Source: Alphaproteobacteria bacterium UBA6062
GTDB lineage: Bacteria > Pseudomonadota > Alphaproteobacteria > Sneathiellales > Sneathiellaceae
Assembly: GCA_002428885.1 (NCBI GenBank)
Contig: DIYE01000307.1
Location: 1 to 16,459, forward strand
DNA: 16,459 bases
Direction of reading: 5' to 3'
The notes under the pieces are model-generated. The model worked only from the letters and a program-made list of their open reading frames with translations, did no database searches and had not been told where the DNA came from. Numbering within the stretch: position 1 is the stretch's first letter; each line of letters starts with the position of its first letter. Position numbers and translations under genes: made by a program. Shown piece after piece: positions 1 through 7,505 of the stretch.

Positions 1-95
1 ATATGAACTGATTTGGCTCCATCAAATGATTCCTATTAAGCAAAACATGCTCTATTGTACATCTTACCGTAATGCTTATCACGACAGGAAGCCCA

Positions 96-863
96 ATGTT
101 GAGTGATCGCCAAAATCTCTGCCGGACAATTACCACAATTGCCGTCCAGGCAGGAGAAGCCATCCTGACCATTTATAACCGAGATTTTGATGTCTCAACC
201 AAGGACGATGAGTCACCGGTAACGGAAGCCGATGTGGCCGCTGAGAAAATTATTCTGACGGGCCTTGCTGCTGCGACCCCCGATATTCCTGTTCTTGCCG
301 AAGAAAGTGTTGCCGCCGGAGACGTTCCGGATCTGTCCGGCGGAACTTTCTGGCTGGTCGATCCGCTCGACGGAACCAAGGAATTTATCCATAAAAGAGG
401 AGAGTTCACCGTCAATATTGCCCTGATTGAACAGGGCAAGCCCACCATGGGGGTCATTCATGTGCCTGCGAAAGATCAGACTTATTACGCTTTCGGACCA
501 GGAGAGGCCTGGCTGGTGGAGAAACAGGCGGAGCCCCGGAAAATAGCAACGCGGGAAGCACCAGATGACGGATTGACAGTCGTTGCCAGCCGATCCCACC
601 GGACGCCGGAAACAGATGATTATATTGCCAACTTTAAAGTAGCCGACCTGATTTCTGCCGGTTCTTCCTTAAAACTCTGCCTGTTGGCAGAAGGAAAAGC
701 GGATCTGTATCCTCGCCTTGGCCGAACCATGGAGTGGGATATAGGCGCAGGCCAGGCCATTCTAGAAGCGGCTGGCGGCTCTGTTGAAACATTGGACGGT
801 ACACCACTTGGCTACGGCAAGGATGGGCATGACAATCCTCATTTCGTCGCCAAAGGCCGATAG
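96..863 (+). CDS. cysQ: 3'(2'),5'-bisphosphate nucleotidase CysQ
   Basis: Inositol-monophosphatase-fold phosphatase. In this family CysQ hydrolyses 3'-phosphoadenosine 5'-phosphate (and PAPS) to AMP (APS), which controls sulfur-assimilation intermediates. Metal-site motifs are visible: the EE pair at residues 69-70, DPLDGTKEF beginning at D89, and MEWDIGAGQA near residue 212 (WD motif). The DGTKEF form is typical of CysQ rather than plain inositol monophosphatase. I chose the ATG at 96 over the one at 72 because AGGAAG (86-91) sits just before it. This gives 255 aa, close to the usual length of about 250. The gene is convergent with the solute-binding gene downstream. Function is inferred from motifs and overall similarity to CysQ. 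An inositol phosphatase activity is the main alternative. Confidence 0.93.
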   Translation: MLSDRQNLCRTITTIAVQAGEAILTIYNRDFDVSTKDDESPVTEADVAAEKIILTGLAAATPDIPVLAEESVAAGDVPDLSGGTFWLVDPLDGTKEFIHKRGEFTVNIALIEQGKPTMGVIHVPAKDQTYYAFGPGEAWLVEKQAEPRKIATREAPDDGLTVVASRSHRTPETDDYIANFKVADLISAGSSLKLCLLAEGKADLYPRLGRTMEWDIGAGQAILEAAGGSVETLDGTPLGYGKDGHDNPHFVAKGR

Positions 864-870
864 AAAGCAC

Positions 871-901
871 AAAAAACTCCCCGTCTTGTGAAGACGGGGA
901 G
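871..901 (-). terminator. Rho-independent terminator of the solute-binding protein gene
   Basis: A perfect 11-bp stem (877-887 with 891-901) has a 3-nt GTG loop. Read on the minus strand, the stem is followed directly by six Ts (876-871), the classic intrinsic terminator arrangement for the gene ending at 925. On the plus strand there is no T run after the stem, so it may stop cysQ transcripts only weakly. Confidence 0.88.
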
Positions 902-924
902 CCTGATTTCAACCTTATTCGGTC

Positions 925-1716
925 TTAATTATATTTTTTGGCAAGAGCCTTGCCATCGGCGTCACGGATACTGGCAATTTCGTTCCAGAATTTCTCGGCC
1001 ATATCTTTCTCAGCTTTCATCAGCTGTTTGCTGAGCAGTAGATAATATGGCTTGCTCACCAACGGTGTTTCGACTTTTTCGATATTCGGAAATGCACCAC
1101 TTTCGATCAGTGCATCACCAACATTGGTCAACGCCGCAGCGGCAACAATCCGTTTGGAACTCAGCTTCTTGAAATCGGTCTCTGTTCCTTTGGATTCTTC
1201 CATTTTAAGGCCCTTCTTTTCAAGATCCTTTACGATAGAATATCCAAGCGGTGCACCGACTTTACCGTCGATACCACTAAAGGCCTTACCGTCCCAGCTT
1301 GCAGAGCCGCCTTTCAGGCGATACAGAGAATAGGAACTCATGGAAACACGCCTTGACGGGTCCACATTTCCACCTGCCATCGGAAATGCACCAAATTTTT
1401 CGCGTTCTTTTTTATAGGATCCCAGAAAAACGCCGTCCACTTCACCTTTTTCCAGAATGGACAGGCACCGCTTCCAGGGAGCCCGAATGATTTTTGTGGA
1501 TGCGCCAACCCGCTCAGCCGCCTTCTGGATAATCTCAACAGCAATACCCGGATTGCTGGCAAGACCGGAGGCTCCGATTACATAAGGGGACTGATCCTTG
1601 TCTTCTGTGCACAATGTAAGGTTTGCCGCCGCATGAGACGTCCCGCTCATTGTCACAGCGATCACTGTTCCGGCCAGAAAAGAAGAAAAAGAAAACTTGG
1701 AAGTAAAAACAGTCAT
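925..1716 (-). CDS. Periplasmic solute-binding protein, family 3 type
   Basis: Probable exported amino-acid-type substrate-binding protein of 263 aa. The chosen start is the Met at 1716, which gives a clean signal peptide: a short polar N-terminus, a hydrophobic stretch (FSSFLAGTVIAVTM) and an AHAA-like cleavage site near residue 30. The frame stays open upstream to 1803, but that extension is charged and would bury the signal peptide. An AGG lies about 8 nt before the ATG at 1716. The mature part has the periplasmic-binding pattern of ligand-sensing type II proteins, including APWKRCLSILEKGEVDG and SYKKEREKFGAFP. No permease or ATPase gene is next to it, so it is an orphan and its ligand cannot be named. 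It could serve a transporter elsewhere or a sensor. Confidence 0.85.
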   Translation of the reverse strand: MTVFTSKFSFSSFLAGTVIAVTMSGTSHAAANLTLCTEDKDQSPYVIGASGLASNPGIAVEIIQKAAERVGASTKIIRAPWKRCLSILEKGEVDGVFLGSYKKEREKFGAFPMAGGNVDPSRRVSMSSYSLYRLKGGSASWDGKAFSGIDGKVGAPLGYSIVKDLEKKGLKMEESKGTETDFKKLSSKRIVAAAALTNVGDALIESGAFPNIEKVETPLVSKPYYLLLSKQLMKAEKDMAEKFWNEIASIRDADGKALAKKYN

Positions 1717-1853
1717 TTCAAACCTATTTTTCAGATTTATATACGATTCATGTGAGTACATGCCGGACGGTACAGATGACCTTCTTAATAAATCGTGAAA
1801 CAAGTTTATTGTTTTTATTTCTCTCCAATTAAGTGTAATTTTAATTTAAAGAT

Positions 1854-1873
1854 AAGTTACATAAAGTTACATA
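1854..1873. repeat. Tandem 10-bp direct repeat AAGTTACATA
   Basis: Two perfect consecutive copies of AAGTTACATA (1854-1863 and 1864-1873) lie in the AT-rich region between the leftward solute-binding gene and rightward ygfZ. A 10-bp period puts both copies on the same face of the helix, as in operators for response regulators. The regulatory role is inference only. Confidence 0.45.
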
Positions 1874-1895
1874 AATCCATTAAATAACAATTACT

Positions 1896-1901
1896 TATAA
1901 T
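1896..1901 (+). promoter_or_regulatory. Putative -10 box upstream of ygfZ
   Basis: A perfect TATAAT lies about 130 bp before the ygfZ start in an AT-rich stretch. No good -35 box is seen at 16-18 bp, so the call rests on the -10 alone. It would give a leader of roughly 120 nt containing a CTGTCC/GGACAG inverted repeat (1955-1960 with 1974-1979). Confidence 0.35.
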
Positions 1902-2028
1902 ACCCATAACTCTAAATTCTCGAAATCCGGCGTGATCTGCGCACAAGCAAGACACTGTCCGCTTGCGTGGGCTGGACAGGATGTTAGGATAATCGCGTTT
2001 TTCCTCATTCTACAGGTGAGCCGCCGAC

Positions 2029-2913
2029 ATGCCGTTAGCAAAACTCGACAGCCGAACACTCCTGCGACTGACCGGTTCAGATAAAAAGGATTTCCTGCAG
2101 AATCTGGTTTCGAATGACCTGACACCGTTGTCATCCGAACAGGTTATCTATGCCGCTCTTTTGACTCCGCAGGGAAAATTTCTCCATGACTTCATCATTA
2201 CCGAGAGGAAAGATGCAGTTTATCTGGACTGCGCCAGTGATCGCAAAGATGATCTTATCAAACGCCTCACTCTCTATAAGTTAAGAGCGGATGTGGCAAT
2301 TGAGGATGTAACGGATCAATCGGAGTTATATGCCTTTTTCGGTGACGCTACGGTGCCCGCCGACCTCTCAATTGGTCAGGCGGAACAGCGGGAAGGCTGC
2401 ATCCTGTATCGGGATCCTCGTCATGAAGATCTCGGTTTTCGGATTATTGGCCGCAAAGACAGCGACTGGCACGGTGATTTTAAAAATTTCGAGACTGTCG
2501 ATGAGAGCAGCTATCTACAACATCGCCTGAGTCTCGGCATACCGGAGGGTGGCAGCGATATCGTTCCGGAAAAAAACTTTCTTCTGGAAATGAATTTTGA
2601 GGAACTCAACGGCGTCAGCTTTTCAAAAGGCTGCTATGTAGGTCAGGAACTGACGGCCCGTACCAAGCACCGGGCAAAAATCAAAAAACGCCTGTTCAGC
2701 TTTACGTATGACGGAACGCTGTCACCAGGAGATTCCATCCGGTTGGAAGATCGTGAAATTGCCACTGTTTCCGCCTTTAGTGCCCCCCACGGCCTCGCTC
2801 TCACCCGCCTAGATGGATGGCAAAAACTTCAGTCCGGACATTCCTCTCTGGAGCCTGCCGGCCTTATCCTCATCAAGCCGGATTATGTCATCCTCCCCGA
2901 AGCTGAAGACTAA
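2029..2913 (+). CDS. ygfZ: Folate-binding protein YgfZ (CAF17/IBA57-like)
   Basis: Aminomethyltransferase-fold protein of 294 aa. The family uses tetrahydrofolate and takes part in assembly or repair of certain Fe-S enzymes, such as MiaB in E. coli. The diagnostic KGCYVGQE motif is present at residues 200-207 with the conserved Cys at 202, followed by the usual (T/A)xRTKHRAKIKKRL stretch. The N-terminus (residues 11-32, LLRLTGSDKKDFLQNLVSND) matches the family opening. The start is supported by GGTGAG (2015-2020) 8 nt upstream. It lies 90 bp before tag, in the same direction. Two other genes here fit its context: an Fe-S fumarase further right and the folate enzymes thyA/folA. No direct link is shown. 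Confidence 0.93.
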   Translation: MPLAKLDSRTLLRLTGSDKKDFLQNLVSNDLTPLSSEQVIYAALLTPQGKFLHDFIITERKDAVYLDCASDRKDDLIKRLTLYKLRADVAIEDVTDQSELYAFFGDATVPADLSIGQAEQREGCILYRDPRHEDLGFRIIGRKDSDWHGDFKNFETVDESSYLQHRLSLGIPEGGSDIVPEKNFLLEMNFEELNGVSFSKGCYVGQELTARTKHRAKIKKRLFSFTYDGTLSPGDSIRLEDREIATVSAFSAPHGLALTRLDGWQKLQSGHSSLEPAGLILIKPDYVILPEAED

Positions 2914-2937
2914 GCCATATACTTATGAATACAGCCC

Positions 2938-2966
2938 TTGCACTCCTCCTGAAAGCGGGTTAGTGT
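2938..2966 (+). promoter_or_regulatory. Possible promoter for tag
   Basis: TTGCAC (2938-2943) and TAGTGT (2961-2966) are separated by 17 bp in the ygfZ-tag gap. Each box matches only three of six consensus positions, so this is weak. Read-through from ygfZ is equally possible. Confidence 0.22.
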
Positions 2967-3003
2967 TTTCGAACAAAAAGAGAACATAAACACAGGAAAA
3001 CGC

Positions 3004-3615
3004 ATGACCGGAGACGTTAAAGTCGGCAAGGATGGCAAGGAACGATGCCAATGGTGCGGCGATGATGCACTCTATCAGGCGTATCATGACACGGAATGGG
3101 GCGTGCCCGTCTGGGACAGCCGGGCGCTTTTTGAAAAGCTCATTCTTGACGGATTTCAGGCAGGCCTGTCCTGGATCACAATCCTGCGAAAGCGCGATAA
3201 TTTTATCAAAGCCTTTGATGGTTTCCAGCCTGAGATTATCGCTGGTTATGGCTCTGAAAAAATCGACACTCTGATGCAGGATACCGGTATTGTCCGAAAC
3301 CGGGCAAAGATCGAAGGAACGATTATCGGTGCGCAGTTATTTGTGGATATCGAAGAAAAAGAAGATGGTTTTTCCAATCTCCTCTGGAACTACCTGGATG
3401 GCGAGCCTCTTCAAAACAGTTGGGTAAATATGTCGGATATCCCTACCCAGACACCTCTCAGTCAGGCCATCTCCAAAGACTTGAAAAAACGCGGCTTTAA
3501 ATTTGTCGGGCCGACCATCGTTTATGCCTTTATGCAGGCTGTCGGTATGGTCAATGACCATCAGGTTGACTGCTTTCGTCATGCGGAAGTCCGCAACCTG
3601 AAAAGACAAGGGTGA
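3004..3615 (+). CDS. tag: DNA-3-methyladenine glycosylase I
   Basis: Base-excision-repair glycosylase of 203 aa that removes N3-methyladenine from alkylated DNA. It matches the Tag family over its whole length (E. coli Tag is 187 aa), with about 11 extra N-terminal residues. The residues of the family's zinc snap are all present: C15 and H28 (in RCQWC and YHDTEWGVP), and H186 and C190 (in NDHQVDC). The LFEKLILDGFQAGLSW block that follows is highly typical. An AGGA lies about 6 nt before the ATG. The gene heads a tight cluster with the 62-aa protein (4 nt gap) and the DUF1491 protein. The cluster mates have no known role in repair. Confidence 0.95.
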   Translation: MTGDVKVGKDGKERCQWCGDDALYQAYHDTEWGVPVWDSRALFEKLILDGFQAGLSWITILRKRDNFIKAFDGFQPEIIAGYGSEKIDTLMQDTGIVRNRAKIEGTIIGAQLFVDIEEKEDGFSNLLWNYLDGEPLQNSWVNMSDIPTQTPLSQAISKDLKKRGFKFVGPTIVYAFMQAVGMVNDHQVDCFRHAEVRNLKRQG

Positions 3616-3619
3616 GAGC

Positions 3620-3808
3620 ATGGTAGCAGTACAGACATCAACCTTCTCCATCGCCCGGTATTATCGTGAGAAATACGGCTCCTCTGCTCTTTTTAAACTG
3701 GAAGAAGAGGCCGCATTTTGCGAGGCAAAAAATGATCTCAGGCGACGCAACCGTCTTCTCAGAGTCCGGGACGAGATCCTGCTCGAAGATAAAGGCTTCT
3801 CTTCCTGA
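3620..3808 (+). CDS. Small hypothetical protein, 62 aa
   Basis: I do not recognise the family. The predicted protein is short, highly charged and probably helical, with an Arg-rich middle (DLRRRNRLLRVRDE) and one Cys in an acidic stretch. There is no signal peptide or membrane segment. It is probably a real gene for three reasons: it starts 4 nt after the tag stop, an AAGG sits inside the end of tag, and its TGA overlaps the ATG of the DUF1491 gene (TGATG at 3806-3810). The last point suggests translational coupling. It is likely cytoplasmic. The arginine-rich helix might bind nucleic acid, but that is only a guess. Confidence 0.7.
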   Translation: MVAVQTSTFSIARYYREKYGSSALFKLEEEAAFCEAKNDLRRRNRLLRVRDEILLEDKGFSS

Positions 3809-4149
3809 TGGAACCTCGGTTAAAAGCAGAAATCTGGATTAAAGCCCATATCCGCAAATGTGGCTTTATGAATGTCCCTGTTTTCGTGACCAGACGCGGT
3901 GATAACACAGCAGGATCCGTTCTTATAAAAATAAACCGGTTAAATGACCTTTGTATGGTTTTAACACCAACAACCAGTTTCGAAGACGGTTCCCGAAAAT
4001 GGCTGCAAGGAACCGGCCCAGACTGGGTCGATGAGGAAACGGCGGATCGGTATGTTGAAAAACAGGTGAACGTCGACCCGGATCTGTGGGTTCTGGAGAT
4101 CGAAGATGCGGAAGGTCGTCATTTTCTGGAAGAAAAAGTGGAAAGCTGA
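3808..4149 (+). CDS. DUF1491 family protein
   Basis: A 113-aa cytoplasmic protein of a family I associate with alphaproteobacteria and whose function is unknown. Recognisable features are the RLKAEIWIKAHIRKC opening, a VTRRGDNTAGSVLIKIN block (about residues 28-44) and DPDLWVLEIED near the C-terminus. The start codon overlaps the stop of the 62-aa gene by one base. It is the last gene of the tag cluster and is convergent with the glycosyltransferase gene, whose stop lies 17 bp away. No terminator with a T run is seen in between, only a 10-bp imperfect stem (4161-4170 with 4179-4188). Confidence 0.82.
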   Translation: MEPRLKAEIWIKAHIRKCGFMNVPVFVTRRGDNTAGSVLIKINRLNDLCMVLTPTTSFEDGSRKWLQGTGPDWVDEETADRYVEKQVNVDPDLWVLEIEDAEGRHFLEEKVES

Positions 4150-4165
4150 ACCCGGTTTTTAGCGT

Positions 4166-5755
4166 TTAGAGAAGAGCCTTTAGACGCTCATCAAGCGCCC
4201 TGTCGAGTTCGTCCTTCCGGTCCAGCAGAGAATGATACCAATCCATCCGGCTGCTCAGATGTTGACTGAGCAGTCTCTTTTCTTTCACATAGGCTCGCGC
4301 CTTGTGTTGCCGGGCTTTGAGGTCTTCAGGATGACTGACAAGATGAGCAACAGCCTTGCCGAAATCAGCCGGTGCAGGGCACATCATTGAAAACTCGCCT
4401 TCGGGATCGCATCCTTGATAGACAACAGGACTGGCGACCGGGACGGCCCCAAATCCCGCAGCCTCAACAAATTTAAGATCGGACTTCATCCGATTAAATT
4501 CCGTATCCAGAAGCGGCATCAAGGCGATATCTGCTGACTGCAGTCTCGATTTATAAACCGCATAGGGACATTGCGGCGTAAAGCTCTTTTGGTCCGTCTC
4601 CAGCGCCTCGTAAAAATCATGATCAAAAACAACGTCAAACCGGTAGGGCTTCCGAATACTTTTCAGAGCCTGATTAAGATCTTTAATAATCGGTTGCCAA
4701 TCCTGTTGTCGATTCAACGCCCCAAAGAAGATAGTAACCGGCGCGGCCGGCTTTCTTGAATTGATATCCGGCAGTTTATTCAACTGATTTGGGAAAACCC
4801 CGACTTCCGGATTGTGGCCCTTAAGATAATCTGCAAGGACTGGTGTTGTTGTCTGAACGGCATGCACGCCGGCAAATGTCAGGTAACGGTTTTCCTCAAT
4901 GGCAGGCCAGGGAGATGGATGGTCATCAAACTCTGTGACAATCAGATATCCTGCCTCCCTCATTTTCTGCAAACCGGCCAGAGAACCGGCAAATGTCAGG
5001 ATGGGGCGGTGTAGGATCATGATCCTTTCAAGGCCGACCTTTGCAGGCAATAGACTTTCCTGGCGACTTACCTGGGCATTTATGCCGGGCAGGCTGGACA
5101 AAGCTGACAGCGGCTCCAGGATACGAACGTCATTCACGCCGCCCACCGGTTTAAGAACCTGTGCCTGAAAGGAAATCCTGCGAGCCCGTTGGCAGGTCAG
5201 GCGATACGCAATAAGGGGGGAGTCGAGGATCTTTAAGGCGGCCTCAGAAAAAACCTCACCCTCTTCTTTTAACCACCGGGCTAAGGCATCTCCCTGCTGC
5301 CCTGACCTTAATTGCCGGTCTTTATGCCATCCTGTTTCTGATATCAGGCTGTCATTCCGTCTGAGAAACGTACGAAATCCACTTTCTAAAGCATCCGGAT
5401 CATAGGGTCTGTACTTAAGGTGCCGAAAATAGAAAGGGTTCAAACACTCAATCACCAAGCTGCCAGACCGGTTTGCCTGGCGGATGCTGTTCAAAAGGTT
5501 CTTAAACTCCGGATGATCCGTGCGAATCCCGGACAAGAAAAGAACACCATCGTCCCCCAGTTCAGGCAGATCAGCAGCCAGACGATCAAACCGGTTTTGC
5601 TTACATCCTGGGTTATAGCCTGCATAGAGTTTCCCGAGCGTCTCCAGAAACGGGGATTGACCAACCAGGATAAGGCGTTCAGCATTTTTGGGAATTGTCT
5701 GAAGAGCGGCGGAAAGGCGGGAAGGAGCCGGTTGGACGTTGGGCGGAGATGTCAT
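4166..5755 (-). CDS. GT-B fold glycosyltransferase with N-terminal accessory domain
   Basis: Predicted 529-aa cytosolic glycosyltransferase, probably of the GT4 type. The C-terminal half has the marks of a retaining GT-B enzyme: TEFDDHP (about 275), QTTTPVLADYL (301-311), a FPNQL segment (321-325), a FFGALNRQQDW segment (343-353) opening the second Rossmann domain, and KSDLKFVEAAGFGAVPVAS (424-442), the donor-binding region. Residues 20-200 form a separate unit (ERLILVGQSP, DDGVLFLSG, SGSLVIECLNPF) that looks like a Rossmann or degenerate methyltransferase-like domain. The start at 5755 was chosen because the longer frame runs antisense into thyA. Its Shine-Dalgarno (GAGAGG, 13 nt away) is poor. 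Donor and acceptor are unknown. No polysaccharide cluster is nearby. Confidence 0.8.
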   Translation of the reverse strand: MTSPPNVQPAPSRLSAALQTIPKNAERLILVGQSPFLETLGKLYAGYNPGCKQNRFDRLAADLPELGDDGVLFLSGIRTDHPEFKNLLNSIRQANRSGSLVIECLNPFYFRHLKYRPYDPDALESGFRTFLRRNDSLISETGWHKDRQLRSGQQGDALARWLKEEGEVFSEAALKILDSPLIAYRLTCQRARRISFQAQVLKPVGGVNDVRILEPLSALSSLPGINAQVSRQESLLPAKVGLERIMILHRPILTFAGSLAGLQKMREAGYLIVTEFDDHPSPWPAIEENRYLTFAGVHAVQTTTPVLADYLKGHNPEVGVFPNQLNKLPDINSRKPAAPVTIFFGALNRQQDWQPIIKDLNQALKSIRKPYRFDVVFDHDFYEALETDQKSFTPQCPYAVYKSRLQSADIALMPLLDTEFNRMKSDLKFVEAAGFGAVPVASPVVYQGCDPEGEFSMMCPAPADFGKAVAHLVSHPEDLKARQHKARAYVKEKRLLSQHLSSRMDWYHSLLDRKDELDRALDERLKALL

Positions 5756-5803
5756 GAAACCGGTTCTGCCTCTCTTTTTCTTAACCGGGGCCGATATTAA
5801 ATG

Positions 5804-5833
5804 TTGTCCCCAAACTCGCAAGTATTCTATTTT
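5804..5833 (+). promoter_or_regulatory. Possible promoter for thyA-folA
   Basis: TTGTCC (5804-5809) and TATTTT (5828-5833) lie 18 bp apart in the 108-bp gap between the divergent glycosyltransferase and thyA starts. The match to consensus is moderate only. Confidence 0.28.
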
Positions 5834-5863
5834 CTGGAAAACAATAGTCCAGGCGTCAAAACC

Positions 5864-6658
5864 ATGCAGCAGTATCTTGATCTTCTCAAAACCGTTCGGG
5901 AAACCGGAGTGTATAAGTCCGATCGCACAGGGGTCGGGACGTATAGTATCTTCGGACATCAAATGCGGTTTGATCTGGGTAAGGGTTTTCCGCTTCTGAC
6001 AACCAAAAAACTCCACCTGAAATCTATCATCCATGAACTTCTCTGGTTCCTTGCCGGCGATACCAATATTGGGTATCTGAAGGAGAACGGTGTTCGGATC
6101 TGGGATGAATGGGCCGATGAAAACGGGAACCTTGGTCCGGTTTACGGCTATCAGTGGCGGTCCTGGCCAACGCCCGACGGCGGGCAGATTGACCAGATCT
6201 CCAAGCTGGTGGATCAAATCAAAAACAATCCGGACTCCCGCCGCCATATCGTTACTGCCTGGAACCCCGCCGACGTTGAGAATATGGCTCTGCCGCCCTG
6301 CCACTGCCTGTTCCAGTTCTATGTGGCAAACGGCAAACTGTCCTGCCAGCTATACCAGCGCAGCGCGGATGTGTTTCTGGGCGTTCCCTTTAATATCGCG
6401 TCTTACGCCCTGCTGACCCATATGTTGGCTCAGGCATGCGACCTTGATGTCGGTGAGTTTGTTCACAGTTTCGGGGATACCCATCTCTATGCCAATCATG
6501 TGGAACAGGCTGATCTGCAACTGACCAGAAAACCCGGTCCGCTTCCGACTGTTCGGATCAATCCGGATGTTAAAAACATCTTTGACTTCCGGTTTGAGGA
6601 TTTTGTCATCGAGAATTATGAAGCGGATGCCAATATTCCGGCCCCGATTGCCGTTTAA
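5864..6658 (+). CDS. thyA: Thymidylate synthase
   Basis: Makes dTMP from dUMP using 5,10-methylenetetrahydrofolate, with dihydrofolate as by-product. The start at 5864 gives 264 aa, the same length as E. coli ThyA, and the two align without a gap from MQQYLDLL onward. Signature parts include DRTGVGTYSIFGHQMRF, the catalytic Cys146 in LPPCHC, the QLYQRSADVFLGVPFNIASYA phosphate and dUMP region, and FGDTHLY. The frame is open upstream to 5801, but those residues have no counterpart in the family, and AGGCG lies about 10 nt before 5864. folA begins 29 bp after the stop, so the two form the common thyA-folA operon. Confidence 0.97.
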   Translation: MQQYLDLLKTVRETGVYKSDRTGVGTYSIFGHQMRFDLGKGFPLLTTKKLHLKSIIHELLWFLAGDTNIGYLKENGVRIWDEWADENGNLGPVYGYQWRSWPTPDGGQIDQISKLVDQIKNNPDSRRHIVTAWNPADVENMALPPCHCLFQFYVANGKLSCQLYQRSADVFLGVPFNIASYALLTHMLAQACDLDVGEFVHSFGDTHLYANHVEQADLQLTRKPGPLPTVRINPDVKNIFDFRFEDFVIENYEADANIPAPIAV

Positions 6659-6687
6659 AAACCAGGGTCAAGCCCCGGGAGAAAATA

Positions 6688-7197
6688 ATGAAAATCTCTG
6701 CTGTTCTGGCTGTTTCTGAAAATAACGTTATTGGATCGGAAAACGATCTTCCCTGGCGGCTTTCCAACGACCTCAAATGGTTCAAGAAAAACACGCTTGG
6801 CAAACCAATGATCATGGGACGTAAAACCCTTGAATCCCTGCCGGGTGTCCTACCGGGCAGGACCAGCATTGTCCTGACCCGGGATGAAACTTTTTCCATG
6901 GAAGGCGTTCTTATAGCCCATAGCCCGCAGGAGGCTCTAACGCTTGCAAAAGAGGACGCCGAGAATAACCAGATCAATGAGATCATGATTGTCGGCGGCG
7001 GTGAAATATATGCACTGTTTGGTTCTGATATGGATCGGTATTACCTGACCAGAGTTCATACCGAGCTGGCGGGCGATACTTTTTTTAACCCCCTCGCCCG
7101 CCACGAATGGAAAACCGTTTTTTCTGAATTTCATGAAGCGTCCGAGAAAAATCAGTTTGACCATACTTTCTTCATTCTGGATCGCCTTCGCAGCTAA
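6688..7197 (+). CDS. folA: Dihydrofolate reductase
   Basis: NADPH-dependent reduction of dihydrofolate to tetrahydrofolate. It regenerates the cofactor oxidised by ThyA, encoded just upstream. The 169-aa protein has the family layout: an AVSENNVIGSENDLPWRL loop with the active-site acidic region, KWFKKNTLGKPMIMGRKTLESL with NADPH-binding residues, PGRTSIVLTR, and IMIVGGGEIYALF. GGGAG lies about 8 nt before the ATG. The end of the gene is about 25 bp before the probable ssrA promoter, and no terminator is seen between them, so some read-through into ssrA is possible. Confidence 0.96.
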   Translation: MKISAVLAVSENNVIGSENDLPWRLSNDLKWFKKNTLGKPMIMGRKTLESLPGVLPGRTSIVLTRDETFSMEGVLIAHSPQEALTLAKEDAENNQINEIMIVGGGEIYALFGSDMDRYYLTRVHTELAGDTFFNPLARHEWKTVFSEFHEASEKNQFDHTFFILDRLRS

Positions 7198-7220
7198 ATG
7201 CTGCAACCGCAAACTGCCCT

Positions 7221-7250
7221 CTTTCATTCTGCCGCCCAAGTATCTATATT
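7221..7250 (+). promoter_or_regulatory. Putative ssrA promoter
   Basis: CTTTCA (7221-7226) and TATATT (7245-7250) are spaced 18 bp apart and sit just before the probable 5' end of the tmRNA precursor (around 7258). The -35 match is partial. The position relative to the RNA is the main support. Confidence 0.35.
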
Positions 7251-7335
7251 ACGACTGTTGGGTAACCAACTATGGCGATAAACGTTGCATGGAATAAACG
7301 TTGCGGACCCGGGGGCGGTACCCGGCGCCTCCACC

Positions 7336-7377
7336 ATAAAGGCAGGTATGTTTCTTCTTCATCTCCCCTGCCTTTAT
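7336..7377 (+). other. Intervening hairpin between the two tmRNA pieces
   Basis: An 11-bp perfect stem, ATAAAGGCAGG (7336-7346) with CCTGCCTTTAT (7367-7377), closes a 20-nt pyrimidine-rich loop between the CCA end and the 5' G of the coding piece. In permuted tmRNAs this segment is cut out during maturation. Exact cut sites cannot be read from sequence. Confidence 0.75.
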
Positions 7378-7466
7378 GATGGGGGCGAAATAGGTTCGAC
7401 GCGCGCAGTAAAGATGTAATTTTCGCTCGGCGTGACACCACCGTTACCGGGGTCAAACTTACAAAT

Positions 7467-7505
7467 GCTAACGATAATGACGAAGCATTTGCCGTAGCCG
7501 CTTAA
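7467..7505 (+). other. tmRNA tag reading frame, ANDNDEAFAVAA-stop
   Basis: Starting at the resume codon GCT (7467), the frame reads Ala-Asn-Asp-Asn-Asp-Glu-Ala-Phe-Ala-Val-Ala-Ala, then TAA (7503-7505). With the Ala carried on tmRNA the tag is AANDNDEAFAVAA. The AVAA end is the ClpX/ClpA recognition type, and the AANDN start is the side contacted by SspB in studied species. Caulobacter's tag (AANDNFAEEFAVAA, from memory) is one residue longer. Confidence 0.93.

Noticed and set aside
1..95. Possible promoter boxes (TTGGCT at 13-18, TATTAA at 34-39) before cysQ
   Set aside because: Spacing is only 15 bp and both matches are weak. The rest of this stretch holds nothing I can support.
4161..4188. 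Imperfect 10-bp stem between the convergent DUF1491 and glycosyltransferase genes
   Set aside because: It contains two wobble pairs, has no T run on either strand, and overlaps coding sequence, so I do not call it a terminator.
5756..6304. The open frame on the minus strand that extends the glycosyltransferase gene upstream, antisense to thyA
   Set aside because: The added residues do not resemble any glycosyltransferase N-terminus, and the region is fully explained by thyA on the other strand. The Met at 5755 is the natural start.
7244..7456. Minus-strand open frame of 70 codons across the tmRNA gene
   Set aside because: It is antisense to ssrA structure, with no ribosome site or recognisable protein.
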